This document shows, piece by piece, positions 45,251 through 56,530 of a stretch of DNA of 64,000 nt. The DNA lies in the NCBI GenBank assembly GCA_028023455.1, contig JAQFVV010000349.1, positions 281,501 through 345,500 of the forward strand, written 5' to 3'. Within the stretch, counting starts at the first letter, position 1. Each line of letters begins with the position of its first letter. The position numbers and the translations under genes are program-made. The notes below the pieces were generated by a model that saw only the letters and a list, made by a program, of their open reading frames with translations, was not told where the DNA came from and ran no database searches. The stretch comes from Epiperipatus broadwayi (lineage: Eukaryota > Onychophora > Udeonychophora > Euonychophora > Peripatidae).

Positions 45251-45591
45251 AATCTGATTTCTTACCAGTTTACAAACGAATGCTAGCATTAAAATATGTA
45301 TGAAAAATGTAAAATTAAATACTGTAGTTAATAAAAAACATAAAAAAAGTTTGTCTTGTATTAATTTTTTTCAAATATTTGAAATTTTTTATTAGTCATA
45401 CTTTATTTGCTTATTTTTTTAATGTGAATTTTAAAGTAATTTTTTCCTTGCTGCTTTGCTTTTATGCGAATTCTGAAAATTACAGACCCTATCCCCCATT
45501 TTTCAAGGTAAATTAAGTCTATTTTTGTGCGATTTTTTTTAATGTGGATTTTCTGTGGAACCTGTCTACCACATAAAACGAGACCTAGGGG

Positions 45592-45953
45592 TATATCAAA
45601 TTTATTAAGCGCAAGCAGATAACATTGTAATAACGTGAAAGCTAAAATCTTCAAAGGATGCACTTTAAACACGTTTATGTGACAGCCAATGAAATGTAAC
45701 AATGACTGCACATGGACCTCTCAATTCTAAAACACAAGTCAGAACTATAAGAAAAAGATGGGACCCACCTTCTTCTATGCCTAAATTTATATATAAATAA
45801 GCCAGACTCAAGCATTTCGAAGTAAGAGTGTGAAGCTTAAAATACTTTCACATTTAATGCACTAAATATTATATATAAATAAACAATGCGAAATCTTTCG
45901 ATTTACTATGAAGCAATTTTCAAATCTAATGAAATGATAGTAACAAATGTAAA
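45592..45953 (+). repeat. Repeat unit U, copy 2
   Basis: Begins tatatcaaatttattaagcg and continues through the same CCAAT-like and TATA-like phrases as copy 1 to gtaacaaatgtaaata. Unit length is about 360 bp. It is followed head-to-tail by a partial third unit. Confidence 0.8.
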
Positions 45954-46262
45954 TATATCAAATTTATTAAGCACAAGCAGATAACATTGTAATAACATGA
46001 AAGCTAAAACCTTCAAAAGATGTTCTTTAAACATGCTTATGTGACAGCCAATCAGATGTAACAATGACTGCACGTGGACATAGAAGAAGGTAGGTCCCAT
46101 CTTTTTCTTCTGACTTGTGTTTCAGAATTGAGAGGTCCACATGCAGTCATTGTTACATCTGATTGACTGTCACATAAGCATGTTTAAAACACATCTTTTG
46201 AAGGTTTTAGCTTTCATTTTATTACAATGTTATCTGCTTGCACTTAATAAATTTAATAGATA
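45954..46262. repeat. Repeat unit U, partial copy 3 with inverted partner
   Basis: A partial forward unit (to about 46080, cgtggac) is followed by an inverted partial unit that starts tagaagaaggtaggtcccat and ends aagtgcaagc complement near 46240. The pair folds back over about 130 bases. An inverted duplication event at the end of the tandem array would produce it. Confidence 0.75.
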
Positions 46263-46289
46263 TTTCAAAAACATCAAAAGTTTTATAAT

Positions 46290-46520
46290 TTATTATACAA
46301 TTTAATTAATAATTTACTAAGGCTGTAACCTTAGAAATAAGCGTCTGAAAAATACGAAGGTAGGGACCTCTATAGGTCTTAAAAACACAAGCTTACGCTA
46401 TGAAGAAAAGAGAGAAGCGTAAGCTTGGTGTTTTTAAGACCTATAGAGGTCCCTACCTTCGTATTTTTCAGACGCTTATTTCTAAGGTTACAGCCTTAGT
46501 AAATTATTACTTAATATAAT
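46290..46520. repeat. Palindromic repeat family P, near-perfect copy F
   Basis: Arms of about 95 bases pair almost perfectly: actaaggctgtaaccttaga pairs with its complement near 46478-46500, and gggacctctataggtctta with taagacctatagaggtccc. The loop is about 20 bases (tatgaagaaaagagaga). Confidence 0.85.
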
Positions 46521-46529
46521 AATGGGCAT

Positions 46530-47735
46530 TTAATAAAAAAAAATTTATACAATTTAATGTAAAATAGCAATTAATAAAAATTTATTCAATATACTGTACA
46601 ATTTTTCAAATCAATTATAATCTGCTGGTAAAGGCCATTACTAAAATAAACATAAATTGTATACTTTGAAAATAGACTTCTTTAAGACTTCTTCAATGTT
46701 ATAAATAATTTTAGTGGAAACAAAATTAGTCCTTCATACTTTAAAAACTACACTGTAAAAATAAACTTCATAGCAAATTCATGACTTAAAATTAAATCAC
46801 CTGTCACAAATATTGATAGTTGGAGATTACCTATATTTATTTCAATTTTTCATTTATCACTTTATATTATAAATAGTGAATGATTGAATATTGAACAATA
46901 GACATCTATGGAATACAGATCACCGATTTTTACTGTTAACTACTGTCACCACTCAATGACTGATATAGTGCCCACCGTACACTTTGTACTTGTTTGAAAT
47001 AATATTACACATGTCATGATATCAAATTAATAGTAAAACTTTTAGGATATGTTTTATGATTTATTGAAGCACAGTCTTACTGGTATTATAATCCATACCC
47101 TCAACTTATTTTATTGTTTTAATTTTAATTGCATTTATTCTCATCTGAGCCATTATAAATTTCTTCTATTCTACTTAACAAAATATAGATAATCATTTTT
47201 GAATAGAGTCCTTATGAGGTATTGATATTATAAATTAGGTCACACATATTTATCATGAAGTGTTTTTAAAGACAATTTGTCAGCTTCACATGGCACAACA
47301 TAGAAAGCAATTACACATTTTTAAGAAGGTGTAAACAAATAGGTGAGAATAAATATACAAATTTTAATAAAAAACTATTGTTCTGATAAACATGTTATTC
47401 AGAAATTAAAAAATTCCACATATACCTCTGGCTGTAGATTACCCATGCTATTATTATAGACCAAAATAAAATTACTGATATCATGAGCATATAATATATG
47501 CAATAGCTATGTTAGACCAAAATAAAATTACTGATATCATGAGCATATAATATATGCAATAGCTATGTTAGATTAACTCAGATACTATTATTTAATCTCT
47601 TAAGTATATTAAGTTACCACTAATCCTGTTCACATCATATTCTAATTACAATTTATCAAATTAATTTGTTTTTTCTCTATAAACTTAAATCACATCAAAA
47701 GTTGATATATCTGATTAATTTATTATATTTTCTTA
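46530..47735. other. Unassigned sequence with one tandem duplication
   Basis: No gene. A 56-bp unit starting agaccaaaataaaattactg is exactly duplicated in tandem at 47458-47569. Nothing else stands out. Confidence 0.6.
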
Positions 47736-47738
47736 AAT

Positions 47739-48563
47739 ACAGTAACATTTTATTTGTCTGAAGGTTTGTAAAGATGGTATATTATAAGATGTGATATGTT
47801 AGACTATTTATATCATTTATGAGTGAATGTTGAATGTATAGAAAATTTTAAACTTTATTTAAACTTTCCAAATACAAACAACTTGTTAGTAATAACACAC
47901 AAATAGACAATACAGGTTAGTAATTACACAACGTTTCGAGTAGTATTATTCTCCACTCTTCTTTAGGTATTTCTGGCCTATATGTACAGTGACAATATTC
48001 ACTTAGAAGTTGAACATCAGGTTAGTAATTACACAATGTTTCGAATAGTATTATTCTCCACTCTTCTTTAGGTGTTGCTGGCCTATATGCACAGTGACAA
48101 TATTCACTTAGAAGTTGAACTCGCACTCTCTAATTAATCTTGCTCTTAGGAAAAAATAAAAAAATAATAATTAGATTTATTATAAAAAAAAAATTGAAGG
48201 ACTCAGGAGGATTTGAACCAACCCTCAAGTATAAATATATCAAATTTCTACTATATGTTGCCTTTGACAGAATAGCTCAGTTGGTAGAGTGTTTGCCTTA
48301 AATTCAATATTCATGAATCTAAAGGTGCCAGTTCACTTCTAAGTGAATACTGTCACTCTGCATATAGGCCAGCAACACCTGAAGAAGAGTGGAGAATAAT
48401 ATTATTCGAAACGTTACATAATTACTAACCTGTATGGTCTATTTATGTATTATTACTAACAAGTTATTTGTATTTGGAAAGTTTAAAATTTTCTATACAT
48501 TCAACATTCACTCATAAATGATGGAAATAGACCAACATATCACATCTTACAGTAACATTTTAT
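47739..48563. mobile_element. Second hammerhead-like foldback element
   Basis: Element 47754-48548, flanked by the 15-bp duplication acagtaacattttat (47739-47753 and 48549-48563). The outer arms (about 47770-47960 and 48370-48545) are inverted. The left half holds two tandem monomers of about 105 bases (near 47913-48015 and 48018-48122); the centre has tRNA-like text, including atagctcagttggtagagtg (A-box-like) near 48273 and a B-box-like gaggatttgaacca complement near 48209. Each monomer carries a hammerhead-like motif. Family sequence is distinct from the R elements. Confidence 0.8.
48373..48420 (+). ncRNA. Hammerhead-like motif, second family
   Basis: Core CUGAAGA (48379-48385), one unpaired A, stem II GAGU (48387-48390) with AUUC (48404-48407, one G-U), GAAA (48408-48411) and the triplet GUU (48413-48415) in the palindrome ACGU. 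Stem I is ACAC before the core but ACAU after the site, so it is broken here. The two left-arm monomers (minus strand, 47921-47975 and 48021-48081) keep GUGU but have CUAAAGA in the core. A consensus of the three would be complete; each individual copy has a defect. Confidence 0.45.
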
Positions 48564-48564
48564 A

Positions 48565-49780
48565 TTTAGAAAATATTTGCAATTTAATTCTTATTGTTAA
48601 ACAAACATCACATGACTATTCTTATATATAACATATGCTGACATATTAATTATTTTAAATGTAGCTGTATGCAAGTAAAATCCATCTCTACAGTTGATTA
48701 TGTGGATTAATTTATTTATTTAAGAAACAATAGTCAGCTGAGATGTTTATTGAGTTAAGTAATGTTAATAAAGGAGTGAAATAAAATAATTTAATATTCA
48801 ATATTATTTATTTTATTAAGAATCATTGGAGTATCACTGATATTTTAAGAAAGTAGTGTTTAGTGAAATTCTTATGCCACTGAGGGCATGTTTTTGGTAT
48901 ATACTCAATGTTAAAAAAAGAATACCTTAGTGGATGATTGGATAACAAGTCTCATAATTATTGCTATTTTATTGTTAAATAATTTATTAATATTGATATA
49001 ATAATATATTAGACATGAAATGACTAAGATTGATATTATTAGAAATTTTATTTAAAAGAATGAGAAATACGATAAAATTGGGCTAGAATTTTTGTTTACA
49101 GCTACCATACATAATAGTTGGTGGATTGGCCATCTGGTTAGGTTACAATATATGTAGGGCATTTTTCAAATATAAAATTAGAAAAGAATGATTAACACAT
49201 ATAAAATCATCACATTAATTTAAAAAAAAACTTCTTAGGGTAGATATTTCTAAGTTCTGTTTCTGAAAGCAGATTATTTATTACTAAAGAAAAGAAAGAT
49301 TGAAAGAATGCAATAGCAAAGAGTCTATTATCACCAATGCTTTCAAATTATTATTTTTTCCCAAGGTCAACAAAAAATGCTTAAAGATTCAAACATCTTA
49401 AGCTTTTCTCAAATTTCAACACAATCTAACCACTTTATATAAAATCACCACTTCCTTTACTTACATAAAGAATCTAGAAGAACATTTAATTTAAAGAACT
49501 CTATAAGTTACAATTACTTATAAAATTAAATCCTATTTTTCCGCATTAAATGCCACATTAACTATTTCATAAAATGCAATTTTTATTCTTTTTCCTTTAG
49601 CATATATCTAACTGGGCCAGAACAAGTTTATAAATAATTATAGTATTTTTTGAATGCTGTATTTTTTACTACTGATGTTCTAATACAACAGTTTGTTATT
49701 TTCTAATGGTGGTAAGATTTACATCCAGGATTTTTAGTGAATTGCATCAGTTGGTTCTATTTCAGTTTTACTTATTTTAT
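48565..49780. other. Unassigned AT-rich sequence
   Basis: No coding pattern or repeat family was recognised. Confidence 0.45.
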
Positions 49781-49786
49781 CAAGAC

Positions 49787-51255
49787 ACAGAGGCACAACT
49801 CTCCAAACAGTATCACTATTCACTGCAAGCCAGGGTAATCATTGAATGTAGGAAGGTTTGTGCATAAAATCCCTATCTAGGGCATACTCATCCAATATCT
49901 CCACACTAGTTTCTAGCTTGTGGCATTCATCAGTGAGGAGTCTTGGAGCTAAGAGCACTGCACCTAGATCTTAGGATTTAATGCAACCCTCTAGCAGCTA
50001 CCTTTTACTTTTTTTAGCTAACTATAAAGCTTTGAGACCAAAATAAAAACACAATAATGTTTTTAAGGTAAGCATATTAGCTTGTATATACTAGATCTGA
50101 ACTCAGTTCAGCATCTATACATTATGGTGTCTTTGTTTCTTTAATAAACACAGTCATCATAATCCTATTGGGAAGGATTAGTATTAAACCATCAAACATC
50201 ACACAATCACCATTATTTATGCTTGCACAAGCAGTTTTCACAGAGGCAAAACATATAGTGGTGTCATTCAATGCAAGTGAGAGTAATCAATGGATTTGTG
50301 CATAAAATCCATAACTAGTGCCTACTCATCCAATATCTCCAGACTAGCTTCTATCTTGTGGTTTTCATCAGTAAGGAGCCTAGGATCTGAGAGCACTTAG
50401 AATCTAATGCAACTCTCCAGCAGTTACCTTTTACTTTTTTAGGATAATTATAAAGCTTTGAGCCCAAAATGAAAGCCCAATAATGTTTCCAAGCTAACCT
50501 CGTTAGCTTGTATAGATCTGAACTCAGTTCAGCATTCATATATTTTGGTGTCTTTGGTTCTTTAATTGCCATAATCACCATAATCCTATTGGATCCTAAG
50601 ATCTAGGTGCAATGCTCTCAGATCCAAGACTTCTCACTGATGAAAGCCACAAGCTAGAACCTAATCTGGGTATATTGGATGAATAGGCATTAGATAGAGA
50701 TTTTATGCACAAACCTTTCTGCATCCATTGATTACTCTGGCTTAGACTGAGTAGCACTACTGTATGGAGAGTTTTGCATCCGTGAAAACAGCTTATGTAA
50801 GCATAAACAATGGAGGTGATGTGGTTTGATGGTTTAATACTAATCCTGCCCAATAGGATTATGGTGACTGGTTATTAAAGAACCAGGGATACCAAAATGT
50901 ATGAATGCTGAACTGAGTTCATATCTGTATAACTATACAAGCTAATGAGTTTAGCTTGAAAACTTTATTGTGTTTTCATTTTGGACTCAAAGCTTTATAG
51001 TTAGCTAAAAAAAGTAAAAGGTGGGTGCTAGAGGGTTGCATTAGATCCTAAGATCTAAGTGCAATGCTCTCAGATCCAAGACTTTTCATTGATAAAAGCT
51101 ACAAGCTAGAAACTAATCTGGAGATATTGGATGAGTAAGCACTAGATAGGGATTTTTTGCATGAACCTTCCTGCACTAAGTGGCGCTACTGCATGGAGTA
51201 TTTTGCCTCTAATGAAAATAGCTTGTGAAAGCATAAAAATGGTAATCATATGGCA
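49787..51255. mobile_element. Composite cluster of hammerhead foldback units (R10)
   Basis: At least four arms in mixed orientation over 1.5 kb: minus-oriented arms near 49790-50000 and 50240-50430, plus-oriented arms near 50580-50790 and 51040-51220. They are joined by linkers containing aatcctattgggaaggatta and its inverse. Hammerhead cores are mostly damaged: near 49890-49948 the triplet is GUG; near 50330-50390 GAAAC reads GAAGC; near 50630-50675 GAAAC reads GAACC although stem II is AGC:GCU. No outer target duplication was found. Confidence 0.75.
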
Positions 51256-51465
51256 TTATATATAGACAGAGTAAATAAATTAAAGTCAGTTTTGGTACCG
51301 CATAGTCAAAGAAAACCTTTAAAATATTAAGTACAAGCTTAATAAATTTCTGATGCTGAGTGACCTTGTCAAAGCCATTGTTTTGATTATAATGGTAGCT
51401 TTTGACAAGATGCTTAGCATCAAAAAGGTATTAAGCTCGTATTTAATATTTTTGTGGTATTAGTA

Positions 51466-52576
51466 CACCTGGGTTTCTTTTTACGCAGACTTATTTAACA
51501 TGATTTTGAAGTTACACATTTCATGTTTCACTGGAAGTTGAACTCCGATAATGCGCTATTACTTTAAATAATAAATTTCGCACACTTACGTTATATTGAA
51601 AGTAATAGCATATTATTGAAATTCGACTTTCATCTTAGTAATTTCAATATTTTCAGTGCTTTATAATAGTAAGATTTTATGCAATAATGAAATTAAAATC
51701 ATGATTTCCACATTTTATGTATACACACATTAAATTTTACAAGATTATAATGTAAATTTGTTCAAACATTGTGCGTGTTAATTTTGCATTTTAAACCATA
51801 TTCTGTTTTTGCTTTTAAAAAAAGAATGTAATCAATTATTAATCATTTAGTGGCCACAAGTTTATTTTTAAAAGGTGAGTAATAGCAGTGGGCACAATTA
51901 AATTTGACAATTAAAAATTAAAATCTGATTTTTAATTGTAATTAACAATTTAAAAATTACGGCGACTTGAAATTAATGTGATGTAAAATTTGATTTTTAA
52001 ATGGAATTGAAAATTAAAAAATTAAAGACAAAAATAAGAATTTAATTTTTAGTTGTTAGTTTCATAAACAATTAATAAAATCATCGTCTCAAAGATTAAT
52101 TACTAATTACGTTGTCACCTGAAAACCATTAACACAACATGAGTATGAAGTTGGTGCTAGTTGTATTTCCTCTTGTGAAGAATTGATTTTTTACCAGTTT
52201 GCAAACGAACATGTTTTTCAGCAAATAGCGATAATAATTAAAATGTGTATAAAAAAATGTAAATTACTTTTACTGTAAATTATGCATAAAAATATATTAT
52301 TTTGAATAAAATTAAATATTATAGTTAAAAAAAGTTTGTCTTGTATCAATTTTTTTCAAATTTGAAATTTTTTATTAGTCATATTTTATTATCTTATTTT
52401 TTTTTGTGTGCGTATTTTAAAGTAATTTTACGTTGGTGCTTTGCTTTTACGCGAATTTTGAAAAATCACAGACCACTTCCCCCCTTTTTCAATGTAAGTT
52501 ACGTCTATTTTTGCGTGAATTCGTTTGCGCGTGTTTTCTGAGGAACCTATCTATCGTGTAAAATGAGACCCAGGTG
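51466..52576. mobile_element. Tc1/mariner-like non-autonomous element, copy 2
   Basis: Termini cacctgggtttctttttacg and the complement of gtaaaatgagacccaggtg, flanked by TA (51464-51465, 52577-52578). Shared interior with copy 1 includes gattttgaagtta near the left end and the region with gaaaccattaacaca. It contains an additional short inverted pair (cgctattactttaaata region and its inverse, near 51570-51620) absent from copy 1. No transposase frame. Confidence 0.85.
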
Positions 52577-52614
52577 TATTGTCTTTAACTCATTTTATAT
52601 TGATGTCAAAATTA

Positions 52615-52961
52615 AACCACCAAACATCATATGATCACCATCTCTTATGCTAGCACATAACTGTTACTATATAAGCTATTGAGCTTAGATTGAAAATATT
52701 ATTGTGTTTTCAATTTCATTCTCATAGTTTTGTAATTAAATAGAGATAAAAGGTGGCTGCTAGAGGGCTGCATTGGATCCTAAGATCTAAGTTCAGTACT
52801 CTCATATCCAAGACTCCTCACTGATGAAGGCCACAAGCCAGAAACTAGTCTGGGATATTGGATGAGTAGGCACTAGATGGGGATTTTATGCACAAGCCTT
52901 CTGGCATCCATTGATTACTCTGGTTGGCACAGGGTGGCACCACTGTATGGAGAGTTTTGCC
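52615..52961 (+). mobile_element. Hammerhead foldback family, single-unit copy (R11)
   Basis: Flanked by a 14-bp duplication, tgatgtcaaaatta (52601-52614) and tgatgtcagaatta (52962-52975). It runs from aaccaccaaacatcatatga through ctatataagctattgagctt and the hammerhead to ggagagttttgcc. It has the cleanest single-unit architecture on the plus strand. Confidence 0.9.
52806..52863 (+). ncRNA. Hammerhead ribozyme motif, intact core
   Basis: Core CUGAUGA, stem II GGC-CACAA-GCC, GAAA, ACUAGU, triplet GUC. Outer stem I AUCCAA (52806-52811) with UUGGAU (52858-52863); inner stem I UCCUCA with UGGGA, one G shorter than in other copies. Confidence 0.62.
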
Positions 52962-53267
52962 TGATGTCAGAATTATCAATTATTACAGTGTTATTTATTG
53001 CAAGTTCATACTTTTACTTTGCATGGTTTAAAAAATGGCAGAGTGTCAAGTTTTAGAGCTCAGACTGCATTTCCACTATTGTTGGACAAATTTTATTTAA
53101 ATTCTCAAGAAAAAAAATCATTTGTTTGCAAATATTCTGTTGTTAAAATTCAAATCTGAACAAGTATGTGAAACATTGTGTATAAAAACTCTCATTTTAA
53201 ATACATATTGCATATATTCAATACGTTTAATATGCTTAATTCACAAAATTTATATATATCATTTCAG

Positions 53268-53426
53268 ATTACACAAGAGAAAAAACTGGCTGAATATAAT
53301 AAAAGAAAAGTCTTGGAGGCAAAAAATTTTGATTACAAAACATTTCAAAATGAAACATTAAAACGACTTTTTCAAAAGCTTGTTATTTTAAAATATGATG
53401 GGTTAAATGAAGATGACTTCATCAAA
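53268..53426 (+). CDS. Exon of an angiotensin-converting-enzyme (M2 peptidase) homologue
   Basis: An internal exon of 159 bases (53 codons) between a good acceptor (atatatcatttcag) and donor (gtaagt), phase 0 at both ends. It encodes ITQEKKLAEYNKRK, then NFDYKTFQNETLKRLFQKL and YDGLNEDDFIK. This matches the N-terminal helical region of ACE-family peptidyl dipeptidases, where an NIT.E block is followed by FxxxxxxxxxLKRxFxxLxxLGxAALPEDD. The zinc-binding HExxH is encoded much further downstream and is not in the window. It continues in phase into the exon at 57.1 kb. The upstream exon was not found. Confidence 0.78.
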
Positions 53427-53429
53427 GTA

Positions 53430-54880
53430 AGTAAAAGATATTTTTTAAGTTTTATCTTGATTTAAAGAAATGACTGCACTTTGATATTAGATTTCAAATA
53501 TTAAATAGAATGGGAAGAACTACAATCATATTAATCAACTATGGTATCTTTTTCCAAGAAATTCTTTAATAATCAGTCAACACTTAGACAAGCCCAATAT
53601 CAATAAGAATCAACAATCTCAATTTGTTCTCGTGACAATTATAACAATAAAGGTGGAATCCCACCTTTAAGGAGGTTGCCTTGACAACAGATTGAGATTG
53701 TTTGATTTACTTAGAATTAAAGCAAAGACTGCTTTAATCATAATCACACCCTCTCTACAGTAAAATAGCCTCTTTTATATGAATGAATCAGCTATTTGAA
53801 TCAGTCAGAAGAGTTAAAAAAAGAAACTTATTAACTTTGTGAATTTTTTTTGATTTGTTCCTTATATGCTAAACTTCATACTAAATTGAAACGAGATTTA
53901 AAATAAAAGTATAAAAAGATTATTGTGATTAGATATAGTATTTGCATATATCACAATAATTAATATTAATCCTGAATTTTTAAAGATATGTAATTATTGT
54001 GATATTTAAATTATATATACATTGCAACTACAATATCTTCTATATTTTGTTCTATAGATATATTACAAATACTAGATCATGCTTTATTTATGATATTATT
54101 CTGTAGGTGTACAATATTTTCAACACACACACATTTATATACAATAAACAATTTTTATATGTATAATATATGCATAAATTAAGTTTATAAAATAAACTAA
54201 AATAAAAATAATAATATACTTATTAATAATGCATTAAGAGAATATAATTATATATGTATTTATTATGTCTAAGTTCAACCATTCACATCCACTCAAAAAA
54301 TAATAATAAACTTACTGCACCATATTTTATTTAAAAATTAAAATTAAATAAACAATGGTTATATAGGCTTTAAACTTTCTAATGTAGTAAAATTTTTTAT
54401 CAGCTTATATTTTCTATCCATAAATTTAATGCCTTACCAAAAATTATCTTTTATATAATTATGATTTTAGTTGTTTTCAGAATGAAAATAATCATGTCAC
54501 TAATATATATTTCTCTTTTTATTATTTCTCTAATAAATGATTCCCTTTTTTTGAACAGACAGTTTTCTTCTGAATATGATTTTTTTCATTCACTATAAAA
54601 ATTTACAAAGAGCATACAATATGTAGTTTGCAGAAGTTATAAAATGAAAATAATCAATAATTCAGTTATGGCTTAGCACTTTCAAGGTTCTCTGCCTCAT
54701 AATCATAGCCATATTGGAAACTGTGCAATAGATTGTTTTAGATATAAGCTATGCAAATTAAATGCAAATGATTAAGATTGTCCATTTTTTGGAAATATCA
54801 AAGGACGTATCGCGTCTGTTTATTGCGTTCCTTATTGCTGTTAATAAAATATGCCTCTTATTTTTCTTTTACAGTTGTTT
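53430..54880. other. Intron sequence of the ACE-like gene
   Basis: No repeat family except a small hairpin at 53613-53701 (acaatctcaatttgtt with its complement, around a nested aaaggtgg-ccaccttt stem). The rest is AT-rich. Confidence 0.55.
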
Positions 54881-54889
54881 GTCTCTATG

Positions 54890-55345
54890 CATACAATCCT
54901 GAGACTGGAGGGAATGAAGTCATGGCCAGTCTTTTTTAAATGTCCAAAAAATGTGGATGTGTTATTATTGTATTTCTGTGCCCTTTTAACTGCATACCTG
55001 TGTTAAGCAGCTCTGTTGTCAATTGTTATCTTTGTTTCCCCATAGTATGTGGCCTGGAATCTGGGCTGAGGGCACTTCATACTATAAATGACCTGAGGAG
55101 TTTGGGAAAGGTCAATTTTATCTTTTGAATTGTTAATAAGTCTGTTAGTATTGGCCGATGTATGGAGATCTATTGTGAATTTTTCTGATAGCATTTTAAT
55201 TAGTCGATTTGAAACTTTAGCAATATAAGGAAGAGTAATGTGGGGAGTTCATTCCATTCCACATTATTTGCTGTTTTTCTATAAAATTGTTTGATCTTGT
55301 TAAATAGCTTTTATATTATTACATAAAAAATATTTTATACATTTT
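54890..55345 (-). pseudogene. Penelope-like element fragment in an ACE intron
   Basis: Minus strand. From about 55240 downward broken frames read an IAKVSNRLIKMLSEKF block, then TNRLINNSKDKIDLSQTPQ and VIYSMKCPQPRFQATYYGET, the start of the GIY-YIG domain. It stops at 55003 just after TIDNRA. The same linker and YYGET text occur in the plus-strand fragment at 2.5 kb, so both come from one Penelope-like family. It is antisense to the host gene and lies between its two exons. Confidence 0.75.
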
Positions 55346-55349
55346 TTAA

Positions 55350-56525
55350 AATTACATTTTAAAATGTTTTATTAAATAAAATGCTACCCTTTATCAAGAT
55401 TTTGGAAAGGGGGGGGGGATGAAGGAAAAAATATTTGCTTATGAAGAAACAGTAAATTAACAAAATAGTGCTAAATTTAGCTGAGAGCATTCCTAATCAA
55501 ACAAACAAAAAACAAAAACTGTCTTACTATTTGTGATATAGATTTATGAAAGTGACTAAATTTGCAAATTATAATGAATTAATTTTTTGTTTATTTACAT
55601 TTTTTTTGGGATGGTATATAAGAGCAATATTGTATATTAATGCAGTACGTATTTCACTGTTGTTGTATTCTGCAAATACATATTCATAACATTTTTAAAA
55701 AAACACACACAAATAGATATGGATCCTTTTTAATTATAAAATTTGAGTTGTATTTATTCATATTTTACTGAATAATCATTAAAAAAGTTCTTGTATATAA
55801 TTTTCTTACAGATTTATGATACTACCATTTTCCCATATCTATCACTTATTTTCTTTGCTTTTTTTGTTATATGATAAATTAAGGGTTCACTGTATTACAA
55901 TTCTATATTTACTTACGATATAAATGCTTATAAAAAGCTACAGTTTATAACATCAGTTATTATATTGTTGATGATAATGTCCAATGGAAAATTAATTGCA
56001 TTAGACAATATTTCCATAAAAATTAGTTCATGTTTCTTTCTATTGTAACTTAAATGTTTTCAATTTTTGAATTAATGAAAAACTATCTTTCACATATCAA
56101 TTCAGTTAGATGTATTATGATAATATAAATATTTGGAAATATGATTTCTACTTTTTGTGAGTTATCAGTTTACAAATATGGAAGTCTTCAATATCATTAA
56201 ATATTAAACTGAATTGACTTCTAGCCATCAGTAACAGAATTGATTTAAATGGTATTTGTATTTTTTTTTCTTAAATTTCAATTTACTGACACTGTTTATT
56301 ATAAAAAAAATATTTTTTTAAATGAATTTAACAACTTCATTTTGTTGCTATCCATAAACAACTATATTAATTAATCTATGCACTCAATTTTGTAATTATT
56401 CAAAACTATTAATAAATTATTTTGATTATAAGCAATAATAACAACAAAAATGTTTGTAAGTTATACTCAGCATAACATACATCTTATCTAAACATTAAAA
56501 GCATAAAACTGAACTAGTCAATAAA
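55350..56525. other. Intron sequence, unassigned
   Basis: AT-rich with homopolymer runs, including nine or more G near 55410. No gene or family repeat seen. Confidence 0.5.
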
Positions 56526-56530
56526 TAATT

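Larger units (their letters stand above)
44209..45591. mobile_element. Tc1/mariner-like non-autonomous element, copy 1
   Basis: Terminal inverted repeats cacctgggtctcgttttatg (44209) and the complement of cataaaacgagacctagggg (ends 45591), flanked by TA on both sides (44207-44208, 45592-45593). The uninterrupted junction between repeat units at 45949-45963 (gtaaatatatcaaat) is the exact empty site, with TA duplicated on insertion. Inside are a nested hAT MITE and a LINE-B 3' tail. No transposase frame. A second copy lies at 51.5-52.6 kb. Confidence 0.88.
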
